Shown here: positions 1 through 5,210 of the stretch, one piece after another
Layout: each line of letters opens with the position of its first letter
How positions within the stretch are numbered: position 1 is the stretch's first letter
NCBI GenBank assembly: GCA_016783985.1
Contig: JADHVM010000024.1
Coordinates: forward strand, 1 to 10,403
Direction: 5' to 3'
Source of the DNA: Actinomycetota bacterium
Lineage (GTDB): Bacteria; Actinomycetota; Humimicrobiia; Humimicrobiales; Humimicrobiaceae
Length of the DNA: 10,403 bases
Notes under the pieces: generated by a model
Databases searched by the model: none
Seen by the model: only the letters and a program-made list of their open reading frames with translations
Told to the model about the DNA's origin: nothing
Made by a program: the position numbers and the translations under genes

Positions 1-141
1 TATTATAATAAGATAATTATTATTAATTTCCCAAATACTCAAATTTAATTGAGGGATAGATTATAGTAGGAGTGATTCTTGTTAAGTATAAAAAGAATAC
101 ATAGATAATCTCTACGGAACTTATAGTTGAAAATCCTATAG
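1..141. other. AT-rich leader stretch without a supportable gene
   Basis: Frame 1 is open from base 1 to a TAA at 46-48 (15 codons). It could be the tail of an upstream gene, but nothing in it is recognisable. A weak hairpin with 5-bp arms CTCAA/TTGAG lies around 39-54 with no T-run. A Shine-Dalgarno-like AGGAGTGA (68-75) precedes a TTG at 79 that would encode only nine residues. I see no convincing function for any of these. Confidence 0.3.
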
Positions 142-180
142 ATAAATTAAAAATAAATTAAAAAAAAATTAAAAAAATTG
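142..180 (+). promoter_or_regulatory. Phased A-tracts, likely UP element / bent DNA
   Basis: Runs of A interrupted by TT pairs sit at 147-148, 158-159, 169-170 and 178-179, spaced 11, 11 and 9 bases. That is close to one helical turn each. The block ends directly against the -35 hexamer at 181. Phased A-tracts just upstream of a -35 are known to bend DNA and to contact the RNA polymerase alpha C-terminal domain, so this probably strengthens the DUF5320 promoter. The role is inferred. Confidence 0.5.
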
Positions 181-209
181 TTGACTTATGAACCTATGTT
201 CATTATAAT
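181..209 (+). promoter_or_regulatory. Strong sigma-A-type promoter of the DUF5320 pair
   Basis: The -35 is TTGACT at 181-186 (5 of 6 matches to TTGACA). The -10 is TATAAT at 204-209 (6 of 6). The spacer is 17 bp. Transcription should start near 216, leaving a leader of roughly 38 bases before the ATG at 254. It is the best-matching promoter in the window. Confidence 0.85.
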
Positions 210-229
210 ACTTGTGAACATAGGTTCAT
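188..229. promoter_or_regulatory. Two palindromic operators (TGAA-N6-TTCA) overlapping the promoter
   Basis: TGAACCTATGTTCA (189-202) and TGAACATAGGTTCA (215-228) are each palindromic (TGAAC-N4-GTTCA). They are also exact reverse complements of one another, so arms 188-202 and 215-229 form a perfect 15-bp inverted repeat with a 12-base centre. The first copy fills the -35/-10 spacer and the second covers the predicted start point; their centres are 26 bp apart. TGAA-N6-TTCA is the core seen in ArsR/SmtB-family metal-sensor operators such as that of smtA. A repressor of that family is therefore the leading guess, but none is encoded in the window. Confidence 0.75.
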
Positions 230-253
230 TACTATTAATAAGAGGTGATTAAA

Positions 254-580
254 ATGCCTGGTTTTAACGGAACAGGACCAATGGGACAGGGACCACTTAC
301 TGGTGGCGGAAGAGGTTTTTGTGTAGCACCGGTTGGCTATATGAGTGATAGGTCAATTGGATATGCTGGAATACAAGGGTATCCTGTAAATTATAGATAT
401 CCTTCTGGTGCTAACTATGGAAGGAATTATATTCCATCTTATAATTATCCGTATTATCCAATGGGAGGAGCTCCTATTGCTGGTGTAGCACCCGGATTTG
501 GTTATTTTGGTAGAGGGAGAAGAAGTCCTGTAGGAATTGGTAGAGGAAGAGGCTCAAGAGGAATGGGCAGAAGGTTCTAA
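254..580 (+). CDS. DUF5320 family Gly/Tyr/Arg-rich small protein
   Basis: The product is 108 residues. It opens with the family hallmark, a GTGPMGQGPLTG stretch (about residues 6-17), followed by a single Cys at 23 in a GRGFC context. The middle is rich in Tyr, Gly and Pro. The tail (about 87-108) is strongly basic, made of Gly-Arg repeats. The family is widespread in anaerobes and its function is not established. The start is placed at the ATG at 254 because AGAGGTGA (241-248) makes a good ribosome site for it; an upstream in-frame GTG at 245 lies inside that site, and MP is the usual family N-terminus. It is the first gene after the regulated promoter, 46 bases ahead of a paralogue, with no terminator between, so the two are probably cotranscribed. 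It lacks the C-terminal coiled coil of its neighbour. I see no signal peptide or membrane segment. Confidence 0.85.
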   Translation: MPGFNGTGPMGQGPLTGGGRGFCVAPVGYMSDRSIGYAGIQGYPVNYRYPSGANYGRNYIPSYNYPYYPMGGAPIAGVAPGFGYFGRGRRSPVGIGRGRGSRGMGRRF

Positions 581-626
581 TACAATATTTATAAAGTATA
601 TGAAATTATTATAAAGGAGGAAAGAA

Positions 627-1040
627 ATGCCAAGAGGAGATGGAACTGGACCTGGAGGAATGGGTCCAATGACTGGAAGAGCTGCTGGATATTGTGCAGG
701 TTACAATATTCCTGGATATATGAATCCTTATGGAGGAAGATATCCTAGGGCAGGTAGAGGTTTTTTTGGAAGATTTGGCAGAGGTCGTAGAAATCGGTAT
801 TATGCTACTGGCCAGCCTGGATGGGCAGGGCATAATATGGGCCTTCCTGCATGGGGAGGAGCAGTTGGATATCCCGAGTATGGTGCTCCAGATTATGAAC
901 AGGAAGTTAGCCCTGAACAAGAAATAGAGTTATTAAAAGGTCAGGCAGATTTCTTAAAGCAGCAGCTAGATGATATACAGGCAAGAATGGATGATCTTGG
1001 GAAAGAGAAAAAGCAAGCCAGCGATAAAAAAAGCAAGTAA
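627..1040 (+). CDS. DUF5320 family protein with C-terminal coiled coil
   Basis: The product is 137 residues and paralogous to the preceding gene: MPRGDGTGPGGMGPMTG opens it and a lone Cys23 follows in the same place (GYC). Gly/Arg/Tyr-rich sequence fills about 28-90. From about 96 to 130 it becomes acidic and helical, with hydrophobic residues I100, L103, A107, L110, L114, I117, M121 and L124 in perfect 3-4 heptad spacing, so an oligomerising coiled coil is very likely. The tail is Lys-rich. An ideal AAAGGAGG (613-620) sits six bases before the ATG. This N-terminal motif plus C-terminal coiled coil is the common architecture of the family; function is unknown. It shares the promoter and operators at 181-229 and ends at the hairpin at 1115. 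An open frame at 730-927 in another register is only a shadow. Confidence 0.88.
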   Translation: MPRGDGTGPGGMGPMTGRAAGYCAGYNIPGYMNPYGGRYPRAGRGFFGRFGRGRRNRYYATGQPGWAGHNMGLPAWGGAVGYPEYGAPDYEQEVSPEQEIELLKGQADFLKQQLDDIQARMDDLGKEKKQASDKKSK

Positions 1041-1114
1041 CAGTAGATAATAAAACAGAGTAGGGCAGAGTATAGTATAAATAATATTCAGCTAATTCCA
1101 GGAAAAGGTAGACG

Positions 1115-1160
1115 AGGATAGAATCAATATTTAAATTATTGGTTCTATCCTTATTTTCAT
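1115..1160 (+). terminator. Intrinsic terminator after the DUF5320 pair
   Basis: Arms 1115-1129 and 1137-1151 pair over 15 positions (AGGATAGAATCAATA with TATTGGTTCTATCCT), with one U-G wobble and a 7-base loop. TATTTTCATT follows directly. The T-run is imperfect but the stem is the strongest in the window, and it lies 75 bases after the stop of the second DUF5320 gene. Confidence 0.75.
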
Positions 1161-1380
1161 TAAGAATGCTGTCCTATTTTACAAAAAAATTAGGATTTTA
1201 TCCTAGAAATACAATAAGTGACAATTCATGATTTAAATAATGAAGTATTTAAAAGTTATGTTTATGGTTAATAAGTTTATTAATGGTATTTATAACCCGA
1301 AAAAAAATAAAAAGGTATAATTATAATAAAAGAAATTGTAATTATTATTTAGTAAGAGATTGCATAAAGTGAGTATTAAA
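1161..1380. other. Gene-free stretch before the DUF72 gene
   Basis: It holds a short hairpin TAGGA-TTTTA-TCCTA at 1191-1205, and TCCTA at about 1172-1176 could pair with the same TAGGA as an alternative. A TATAAT at 1316-1321 is a candidate -10 for the DUF72 gene, but no acceptable -35 or TG extension goes with it. I see no coding potential. Confidence 0.35.
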
Positions 1381-2112
1381 ATGATAAGTGTCTCAAACGT
1401 CTATATTGGAACATCCGGGTGGAGCTATAATAACTGGATAGGGAAATTTTATCCAAAGGATTTAAAAAAAATAGAGTGGCTTAAATACTACGCTAAGTAT
1501 TTTAATACTGTAGAGATAAACTATAGCTTTTATCATTTACCTAAGAAAGAAACTCTAAAAAAATGGTTGCATATAACACCTGCCAATTTCTTATTTATAT
1601 TAAAAGCTTCAAGATATATTACTCATATTAAAAGACTGGTTGATTGTAATGAGTCATTAATTAGGTTCTTAGATGTTTCTTCAGAGCTTGGAGAAAAGTT
1701 GGGACCAATTTTATTTCAAATGCCTCCAAATATGAAAAAAGATAAGGAAAGATTAAAGAAATTTTTAGAAATTCTCCCTAAAAATTGCAGCTATGCTTTT
1801 GAGTTTAGAGATGAGAGCTGGTTCTGTAATGATATATATAGATTACTTAATAAATTTAGGTGTGCGATTGTAATATCAAGTTCCCCAAAATTTCCAATTC
1901 ATTACAAGATAACAGGTAATTTTTGCTATATGAGAATGCATGGAAACAGGGAACTATATTCTTCCAGTTATACTGAAGATGAATTAAGGAAAGTGGCTAA
2001 ATTTATTAGTAAGAACCAAAAAAATAATATACAGACCTATATATATTTTAATAATGATATAGAAGGTTATGCAGTTGATAATGCTAAATTGTTACTGGAA
2101 TTAATTTCTTAA
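1381..2112 (+). CDS. DUF72 family protein (YecE-like)
   Basis: The product is 243 residues, the usual size for this TIM-barrel-like family of unknown biochemical function. Family motifs appear in order: VYIGTSGWSY (7-16), TVEINYSFYHLP (43-54), LGPILFQMPP (107-116), AFEFRDESWF (139-148), YMRMHG (183-188), YIYFNND (220-226) and the closing AVDNA (231-235). In-frame TTG (1360) and GTG (1369) lie upstream. I chose the ATG at 1381 because family members start only a few residues before the IGTSGW motif and AGTGAG (1368-1373) is a fair ribosome site at the right distance. The gene stands alone between a terminator and the nickel importer. The family is predicted to be cytoplasmic; I see no signal peptide. 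The family call is firm, but the role is unknown. Confidence 0.9.
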   Translation: MISVSNVYIGTSGWSYNNWIGKFYPKDLKKIEWLKYYAKYFNTVEINYSFYHLPKKETLKKWLHITPANFLFILKASRYITHIKRLVDCNESLIRFLDVSSELGEKLGPILFQMPPNMKKDKERLKKFLEILPKNCSYAFEFRDESWFCNDIYRLLNKFRCAIVISSSPKFPIHYKITGNFCYMRMHGNRELYSSSYTEDELRKVAKFISKNQKNNIQTYIYFNNDIEGYAVDNAKLLLELIS

Positions 2113-2132
2113 ATTAATAGAAATATTTATTT

Positions 2133-2161
2133 AATTATCAATATGATTATTGTTGATAATT
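2133..2161. repeat. Inverted repeat downstream of the DUF72 gene
   Basis: AATTATCAA (2133-2141) and TTGATAATT (2153-2161) are perfect 9-bp arms around 11 bases. An inner CAATA/TATTG pairing competes with them. It begins 20 bases after the DUF72 stop, so it may help end that transcript, but the stem is AT-only apart from one pair and no T-run follows. Confidence 0.35.
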
Positions 2162-2231
2162 GCAATAATGGTATATATTCCTTCTTATTAATATTTTACA
2201 GTTAATCACTATCTCAATTTTTGTTAATTAA

Positions 2232-2260
2232 CTGACAGAAGGAGAAGAAAATAATTTATT
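2232..2260 (+). promoter_or_regulatory. Possible promoter of the nickel importer operon
   Basis: CTGACA (2232-2237, 5 of 6) and TTTATT (2255-2260, 4 of 6) are separated by 17 bp. Alternatively TATAAA at 2305-2310, inside the operator, could serve as a -10, but no good -35 goes with it. Which of the two is used cannot be decided from sequence. Confidence 0.35.
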
Positions 2261-2292
2261 TTATTCAAAAAAGTGTTGCAATTTTTTATTGT

Positions 2293-2323
2293 TAGTGTTA
2301 CTTTTATAAAATTAATAACACTA
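2293..2323. promoter_or_regulatory. NikR-like operator upstream of the metal importer
   Basis: GTGTTAC (2295-2301), 13 bases, then ATAACAC (2315-2321). The symmetry extends two bases outward on each side (TA...TA). From memory of the literature, one group of NikR nickel repressors (characterised in Geobacter uraniireducens) binds GTGTTAC-N13/14-GTAACAC; this site matches 13 of 14 positions with an allowed spacing. It ends three bases before the AAGGAGG of the first importer gene. If bound, it would block transcription of the operon when nickel is plentiful. No nikR gene is in the window. Confidence 0.65.
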
Positions 2324-2338
2324 GTAAGGAGGTTGCAA

Positions 2339-2992
2339 GTGCATATTCCAGACGGTTTTGTTGACCTGAAAACTGCTATTTCTACCGGTGTAATATCAGC
2401 TGGCGGATTGGCAGTATCCATCTACAAAGTAAAGCAGTATTTTAAGGGGAGAGTTATTGCGATGATGGGAATAATGTGCGCATTAATTTTTGCCCTGCAA
2501 ATGCTCAATTTTACAATTCCTGGAGGAACATCAGGACATCTTCTTGGAGGAGCGCTTGCTGCAATAGTACTTGGACCATTTGCAGGTTGTATTGTTATTA
2601 CTGTTGTACTGATTGTACAGGCATTTATATTTATGGATGGTGGAGTTGTCGCATTAGGTGCAAATGTATTTAATATGGCAATAATTGGTGTTTTTGGCGC
2701 TTATCTAATTTATTGGTTAATAGGTAAAATCTCAAAATCTAAATTAAATTTTTATATTTCAGTAGTAGTAGCAGCCTGGTTTTCTGTGGTTATTGCTTCG
2801 TTTTTTGCAGCACTTGAACTTGGAATTTCAGGAACTTATGCTATGGGCATAACTATGAAGGCTATGGTAGGAGTTCATATGCTGATTGGTATTGGAGAAG
2901 CTATAATTACAATTGCAGTTATTGCTTTTATTAATAGAGTAAGACCTGATCTTATATTAAGCAGGGAATTAAACAGGGAAAGGAGTAAATAA
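2339..2992 (+). CDS. cbiM: Substrate-binding membrane subunit of ECF-type nickel/cobalt importer (CbiM/NikM)
   Basis: The 217-residue product is the membrane S-component that binds the metal ion. The start is the GTG at 2339, six bases after AAGGAGG (2326-2332). It gives the family's invariant N-terminus MHIPDGF, whereas an earlier ATG at 2273 would add 22 unrelated residues. Starting here matters: in structurally studied NikM the ion is held by the amino end of Met1, by His2 and by His67, and this protein has His2 and a His at exactly position 67 (TSGHLLG). Several hydrophobic helices follow (about 12-28, 39-60, 72-97, 106-128, 138-160, 175-198), with the conserved block FMDGGVVALGANVFNMA at 98-114. 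The TAA overlaps the next ATG by one base, so translation is coupled. CbiM and NikM cannot be split by homology alone; the operator and the PDGLE partner favour nickel. Confidence 0.88.
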   Translation: MHIPDGFVDLKTAISTGVISAGGLAVSIYKVKQYFKGRVIAMMGIMCALIFALQMLNFTIPGGTSGHLLGGALAAIVLGPFAGCIVITVVLIVQAFIFMDGGVVALGANVFNMAIIGVFGAYLIYWLIGKISKSKLNFYISVVVAAWFSVVIASFFAALELGISGTYAMGITMKAMVGVHMLIGIGEAIITIAVIAFINRVRPDLILSRELNRERSK

Positions 2993-3312
2993 TGAATGAA
3001 AGAAAGACATACGTGGTTGTAATAGTAGGAATAATAGCATCACTCGTTATAGCTATGTTTATATCTGTTTTTGCATCATCTTTTCCTGATGGTCTAGAAA
3101 AAGTTGCAGAAAATCTTGGTTTTATTGATAGTGCAGAAGAATTAGTTACTGAAAGTTATTTTTTAATACCTGATTATGCAGTTAGTGCAGTAGATAATGA
3201 ATTATGGCAAACATCTCTTGCTGGCTTATCTGGAGTACTGGTAATACTTGCTATCTTTGGATTAGTATATTTGATTTATAGAGGTGTAAGTAAAAAGAAA
3301 CAAGTTTATTAA
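2992..3312 (+). CDS. PDGLE-domain small membrane subunit of the importer (CbiN/NikN-like)
   Basis: The product is 106 residues. It has two membrane helices, about 7-29 and 76-96, joined by an extracytoplasmic loop. The signature FPDGLE lies at 31-36, right after helix 1. This PDGLE module is often fused to the C-terminus of NikM/CbiM or encoded next to it, and it takes the place of CbiN in many nickel systems, where it is needed for uptake although its exact job is unclear. The ATG shares its A with the TAA of the M subunit (TAATG) and is preceded by AAAGGAG inside that gene. The tail is basic (SKKK), consistent with a cytoplasmic C-terminus. Confidence 0.87.
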   Translation: MNERKTYVVVIVGIIASLVIAMFISVFASSFPDGLEKVAENLGFIDSAEELVTESYFLIPDYAVSAVDNELWQTSLAGLSGVLVILAIFGLVYLIYRGVSKKKQVY

Positions 3313-3339
3313 TTACTAATATATCATGCAGGTAATAGA

Positions 3340-4092
3340 TTGGTTGAGAAAAATAATTCTTTAGATGTAAGAACGAAGTTAATAATAACTTTGGTAAATA
3401 TAGTATTTATAGTAAGTGTTGGTAAGGGAGAATATTTATTGTTCTCCCTTTACCTTGTAGTTGCAGCTGCAATAATTTTACTATTTAAACCACCGATAAA
3501 GCATTTTATTAAGAGAGTATTTTTAGTTTTTTTATATCCTTTCTGTATTTCAATTTTTATACCTTTTATTCATGAAGGCAGCAGCATATTAACTATTGAT
3601 TTAAATATTTTTAGCTTAACAATTACAGATAATGGTATTACTATCTTTTTAACTGTAATTTTTAAGTCATTTTTATCCATGTTGATCTTAACAGCTCTTG
3701 TAACTTCTACTGACGAGATTGAATTATTGCATGGGCTTAGGAAGATATATTTTCCCAAGATAATTGTCTCTATAATATTTTTAATGTATAGATATATATT
3801 TTTAATAAGAGAAGAAGCCCGAATTGGCCAAATGGCTATAAATAGCAGGGTTTTTCAAAAGTCTTACAGGTCAGTAAATAAAAAGCTTGCTTATCTTGCA
3901 GGTAACTTAATTATTGAATCATTTGATAGAGCTGAAAATGTATATAAGTCAATGGAAAGCAGGGGCTTTAATGGGGATTTTTATATAATAGATAATTCAG
4001 TTAAGAGCTGTAAATTGGGTATATCCATACTTTTTATTTTTGCTCTGGCTCCATTATCTTTAAAAACAGTAGAGCTGTTGAATATTTTGTAA
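3340..4092 (+). CDS. cbiQ: Transmembrane coupling subunit of the importer (EcfT family, CbiQ/NikQ)
   Basis: The product is 250 residues, standard for EcfT. It links the M subunit to the ATPase. Residues 9-22 (DVRTKLIITLVNIV) match the usual N-terminal motif. Membrane helices lie at about 13-28, 32-49, 60-78, 101-121, 139-156 and 226-243. A long cytoplasmic helical region (about 158-212) ends in RAENVYKSMESRGF (197-210), which contains the Arg-Gly coupling signature that docks into the ATPase. It starts with TTG at 3340; the only ribosome-site candidate is the weak AGGT at 3330-3333, and no better in-frame start exists near the motif. It lies 27 bases after the PDGLE gene, in the same operon. 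Confidence 0.87.
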   Translation: MVEKNNSLDVRTKLIITLVNIVFIVSVGKGEYLLFSLYLVVAAAIILLFKPPIKHFIKRVFLVFLYPFCISIFIPFIHEGSSILTIDLNIFSLTITDNGITIFLTVIFKSFLSMLILTALVTSTDEIELLHGLRKIYFPKIIVSIIFLMYRYIFLIREEARIGQMAINSRVFQKSYRSVNKKLAYLAGNLIIESFDRAENVYKSMESRGFNGDFYIIDNSVKSCKLGISILFIFALAPLSLKTVELLNIL

Positions 4093-4187
4093 TTTTTTAG
4101 AATTTAGAAATTGTTAAAATTTTTATTATATGCTATTAAATTCTATTATTTATGATTTTTAGAAAATAAGATTAAAAAAGTTAGGTA

Positions 4188-4985
4188 ATGAAAAAAGAGA
4201 CTGCTATAGAAGTAAAAAATCTATCTTATAAGTATTTAGACTCCAAGAGACTGGATAATGCTAATGGTAGATTTAAGCAAGTATTAAATGGAGTCAATCT
4301 TAATATCATGGAAGGAGATAAAATAACTATTGTTGGACCTAATGGTGCCGGTAAGTCGACTCTACTGCTGAATATAGCGGGACTTATGGATGATAAGTAC
4401 AGGACTGGCGATATATATATTTATGATAAAATAATTAGTAATGGAAATATATATGATATAAGAGAAAATATTGGTTTTGTTTTCCAGGATCCCAATGACC
4501 AGTTATTCTCCACTACAGTTTTTGAAGATGTAGCGTTTGGTCTGATAAATTATTTAAGTAAAAAAAATAGTAGGAAAGTAAAGGATAAAAAATATATTGA
4601 AGAGATAGTAAAAAGCAGCCTGGCAAAAGTTAATCTTGTAGGTATTGAAAAAGAAGTCCCTTATTTTTTAAGCTATGGTGAAAAGAAACTTGTTTCTTTA
4701 GCCACAGTACTCTCCTATAACCCTAAAATTTTAATACTGGATGAACCTTCAAGCAATCTTGACCCAAGAAATAGAAGTGGATTTATAAAATTAATTAAGA
4801 AAATGGATAAAACTGTTGTAATTGCAACTCATGATTTAGATTTGGCTTATGAGTTTTCCAATAGGTGCATACTACTAAATAATGGAGAGGTTGTTTTTGA
4901 CGGCAGGTCAAAAGAGGTTCTAAAAGATGAAGCTTTCTTAAAAGATAATAATTTAGATTTGCCTTTAATGTTTAGGAAAGTTTAA
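4188..4985 (+). CDS. cbiO: ATP-binding subunit of nickel/cobalt ECF importer (CbiO/NikO)
   Basis: The product is 265 residues, an ABC ATPase that powers metal uptake. Motifs in order: Walker A GPNGAGKST (50-58), Q-loop FQDPNDQLF (99-107, typical of CbiO), signature LSYGEKK (161-167), Walker B ILILDEP (181-187) with the catalytic Glu186, D-loop NLDP (190-193) and H-loop His215. The signature is LSYGE rather than LSGGQ; the second Gly is kept, so activity is expected. Residues about 122-140 form a Lys-rich insertion before the signature. The ATG at 4188 has only a TAGG two to three bases away, and a stop in frame just upstream (4182-4184) rules out a longer protein. It is separated from the T subunit by 95 AT-rich bases that contain an 8-bp inverted repeat (AGAATTTA 4099-4106, TAAATTCT 4137-4144), so expression may be uncoupled from the upstream genes. 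Confidence 0.88.
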   Translation: MKKETAIEVKNLSYKYLDSKRLDNANGRFKQVLNGVNLNIMEGDKITIVGPNGAGKSTLLLNIAGLMDDKYRTGDIYIYDKIISNGNIYDIRENIGFVFQDPNDQLFSTTVFEDVAFGLINYLSKKNSRKVKDKKYIEEIVKSSLAKVNLVGIEKEVPYFLSYGEKKLVSLATVLSYNPKILILDEPSSNLDPRNRSGFIKLIKKMDKTVVIATHDLDLAYEFSNRCILLNNGEVVFDGRSKEVLKDEAFLKDNNLDLPLMFRKV

Positions 4986-4993
4986 AATTTTTT

Positions 4994-5061
4994 AATTCTT
5001 AAATCTTTACTCTTATTACAAATCCACTGCTTGTAATAAGCACAATTGAGGATTTAAAATT
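4994..5061. repeat. Nested inverted repeats downstream of the importer operon
   Basis: The inner hairpin has perfect 10-bp arms CTTATTACAA (5012-5021) and TTGTAATAAG (5031-5040) with a 9-base loop. Outer arms AATTCTTAAATC (4994-5005) and GATTTAAAATT (5051-5061) pair over 11 positions with one bulged C. It starts nine bases after the ATPase stop. It may act as a transcript end or stability element, but no T-run follows the inner stem. A further small hairpin, ATATGC/GCATAT at 5082-5107, lies just beyond. Confidence 0.5.
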
Positions 5062-5162
5062 CACAAATGATATTACTTCGAATATGCACATCCTGTAAGG
5101 GGCATATAGAAGATTGTAAATATATTTTTTAGGGATAATATTTAATAAAAGATGTAAAATTT

Positions 5163-5171
5163 TGGTATAAT
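5163..5171 (+). promoter_or_regulatory. Extended -10 promoter of the exported-protein gene
   Basis: TGGTATAAT fits the TGn-TATAAT extended -10 pattern (TG at 5163-5164, hexamer 5166-5171). No -35 of note lies 17 bp upstream, which is tolerated with an extended -10. Transcription would begin near 5178, about 33 bases before the ATG at 5211. Confidence 0.55.
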
Positions 5172-5210
5172 TAATTTAATTTACATTGTAATTTATAACA
5201 GGGGATTATA

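Noticed and set aside
609..927. Open frames on both strands inside the second DUF5320 gene (609-920 minus, 730-927 plus)
   Set aside because: They are shadows of a GC-richer, glycine-codon-rich gene that has clear family motifs and an ideal ribosome site; neither shadow product resembles a protein family.
2273..2338. Upstream ATG extension of the CbiM gene
   Set aside because: It would add 22 residues encoded by the operator and ribosome site, and would destroy the Met1-His2 metal ligand arrangement.
2113..2338. Cobalamin riboswitch upstream of the importer
   Set aside because: I found no B12-box-like conserved core; the region is AT-rich with only simple inverted repeats.
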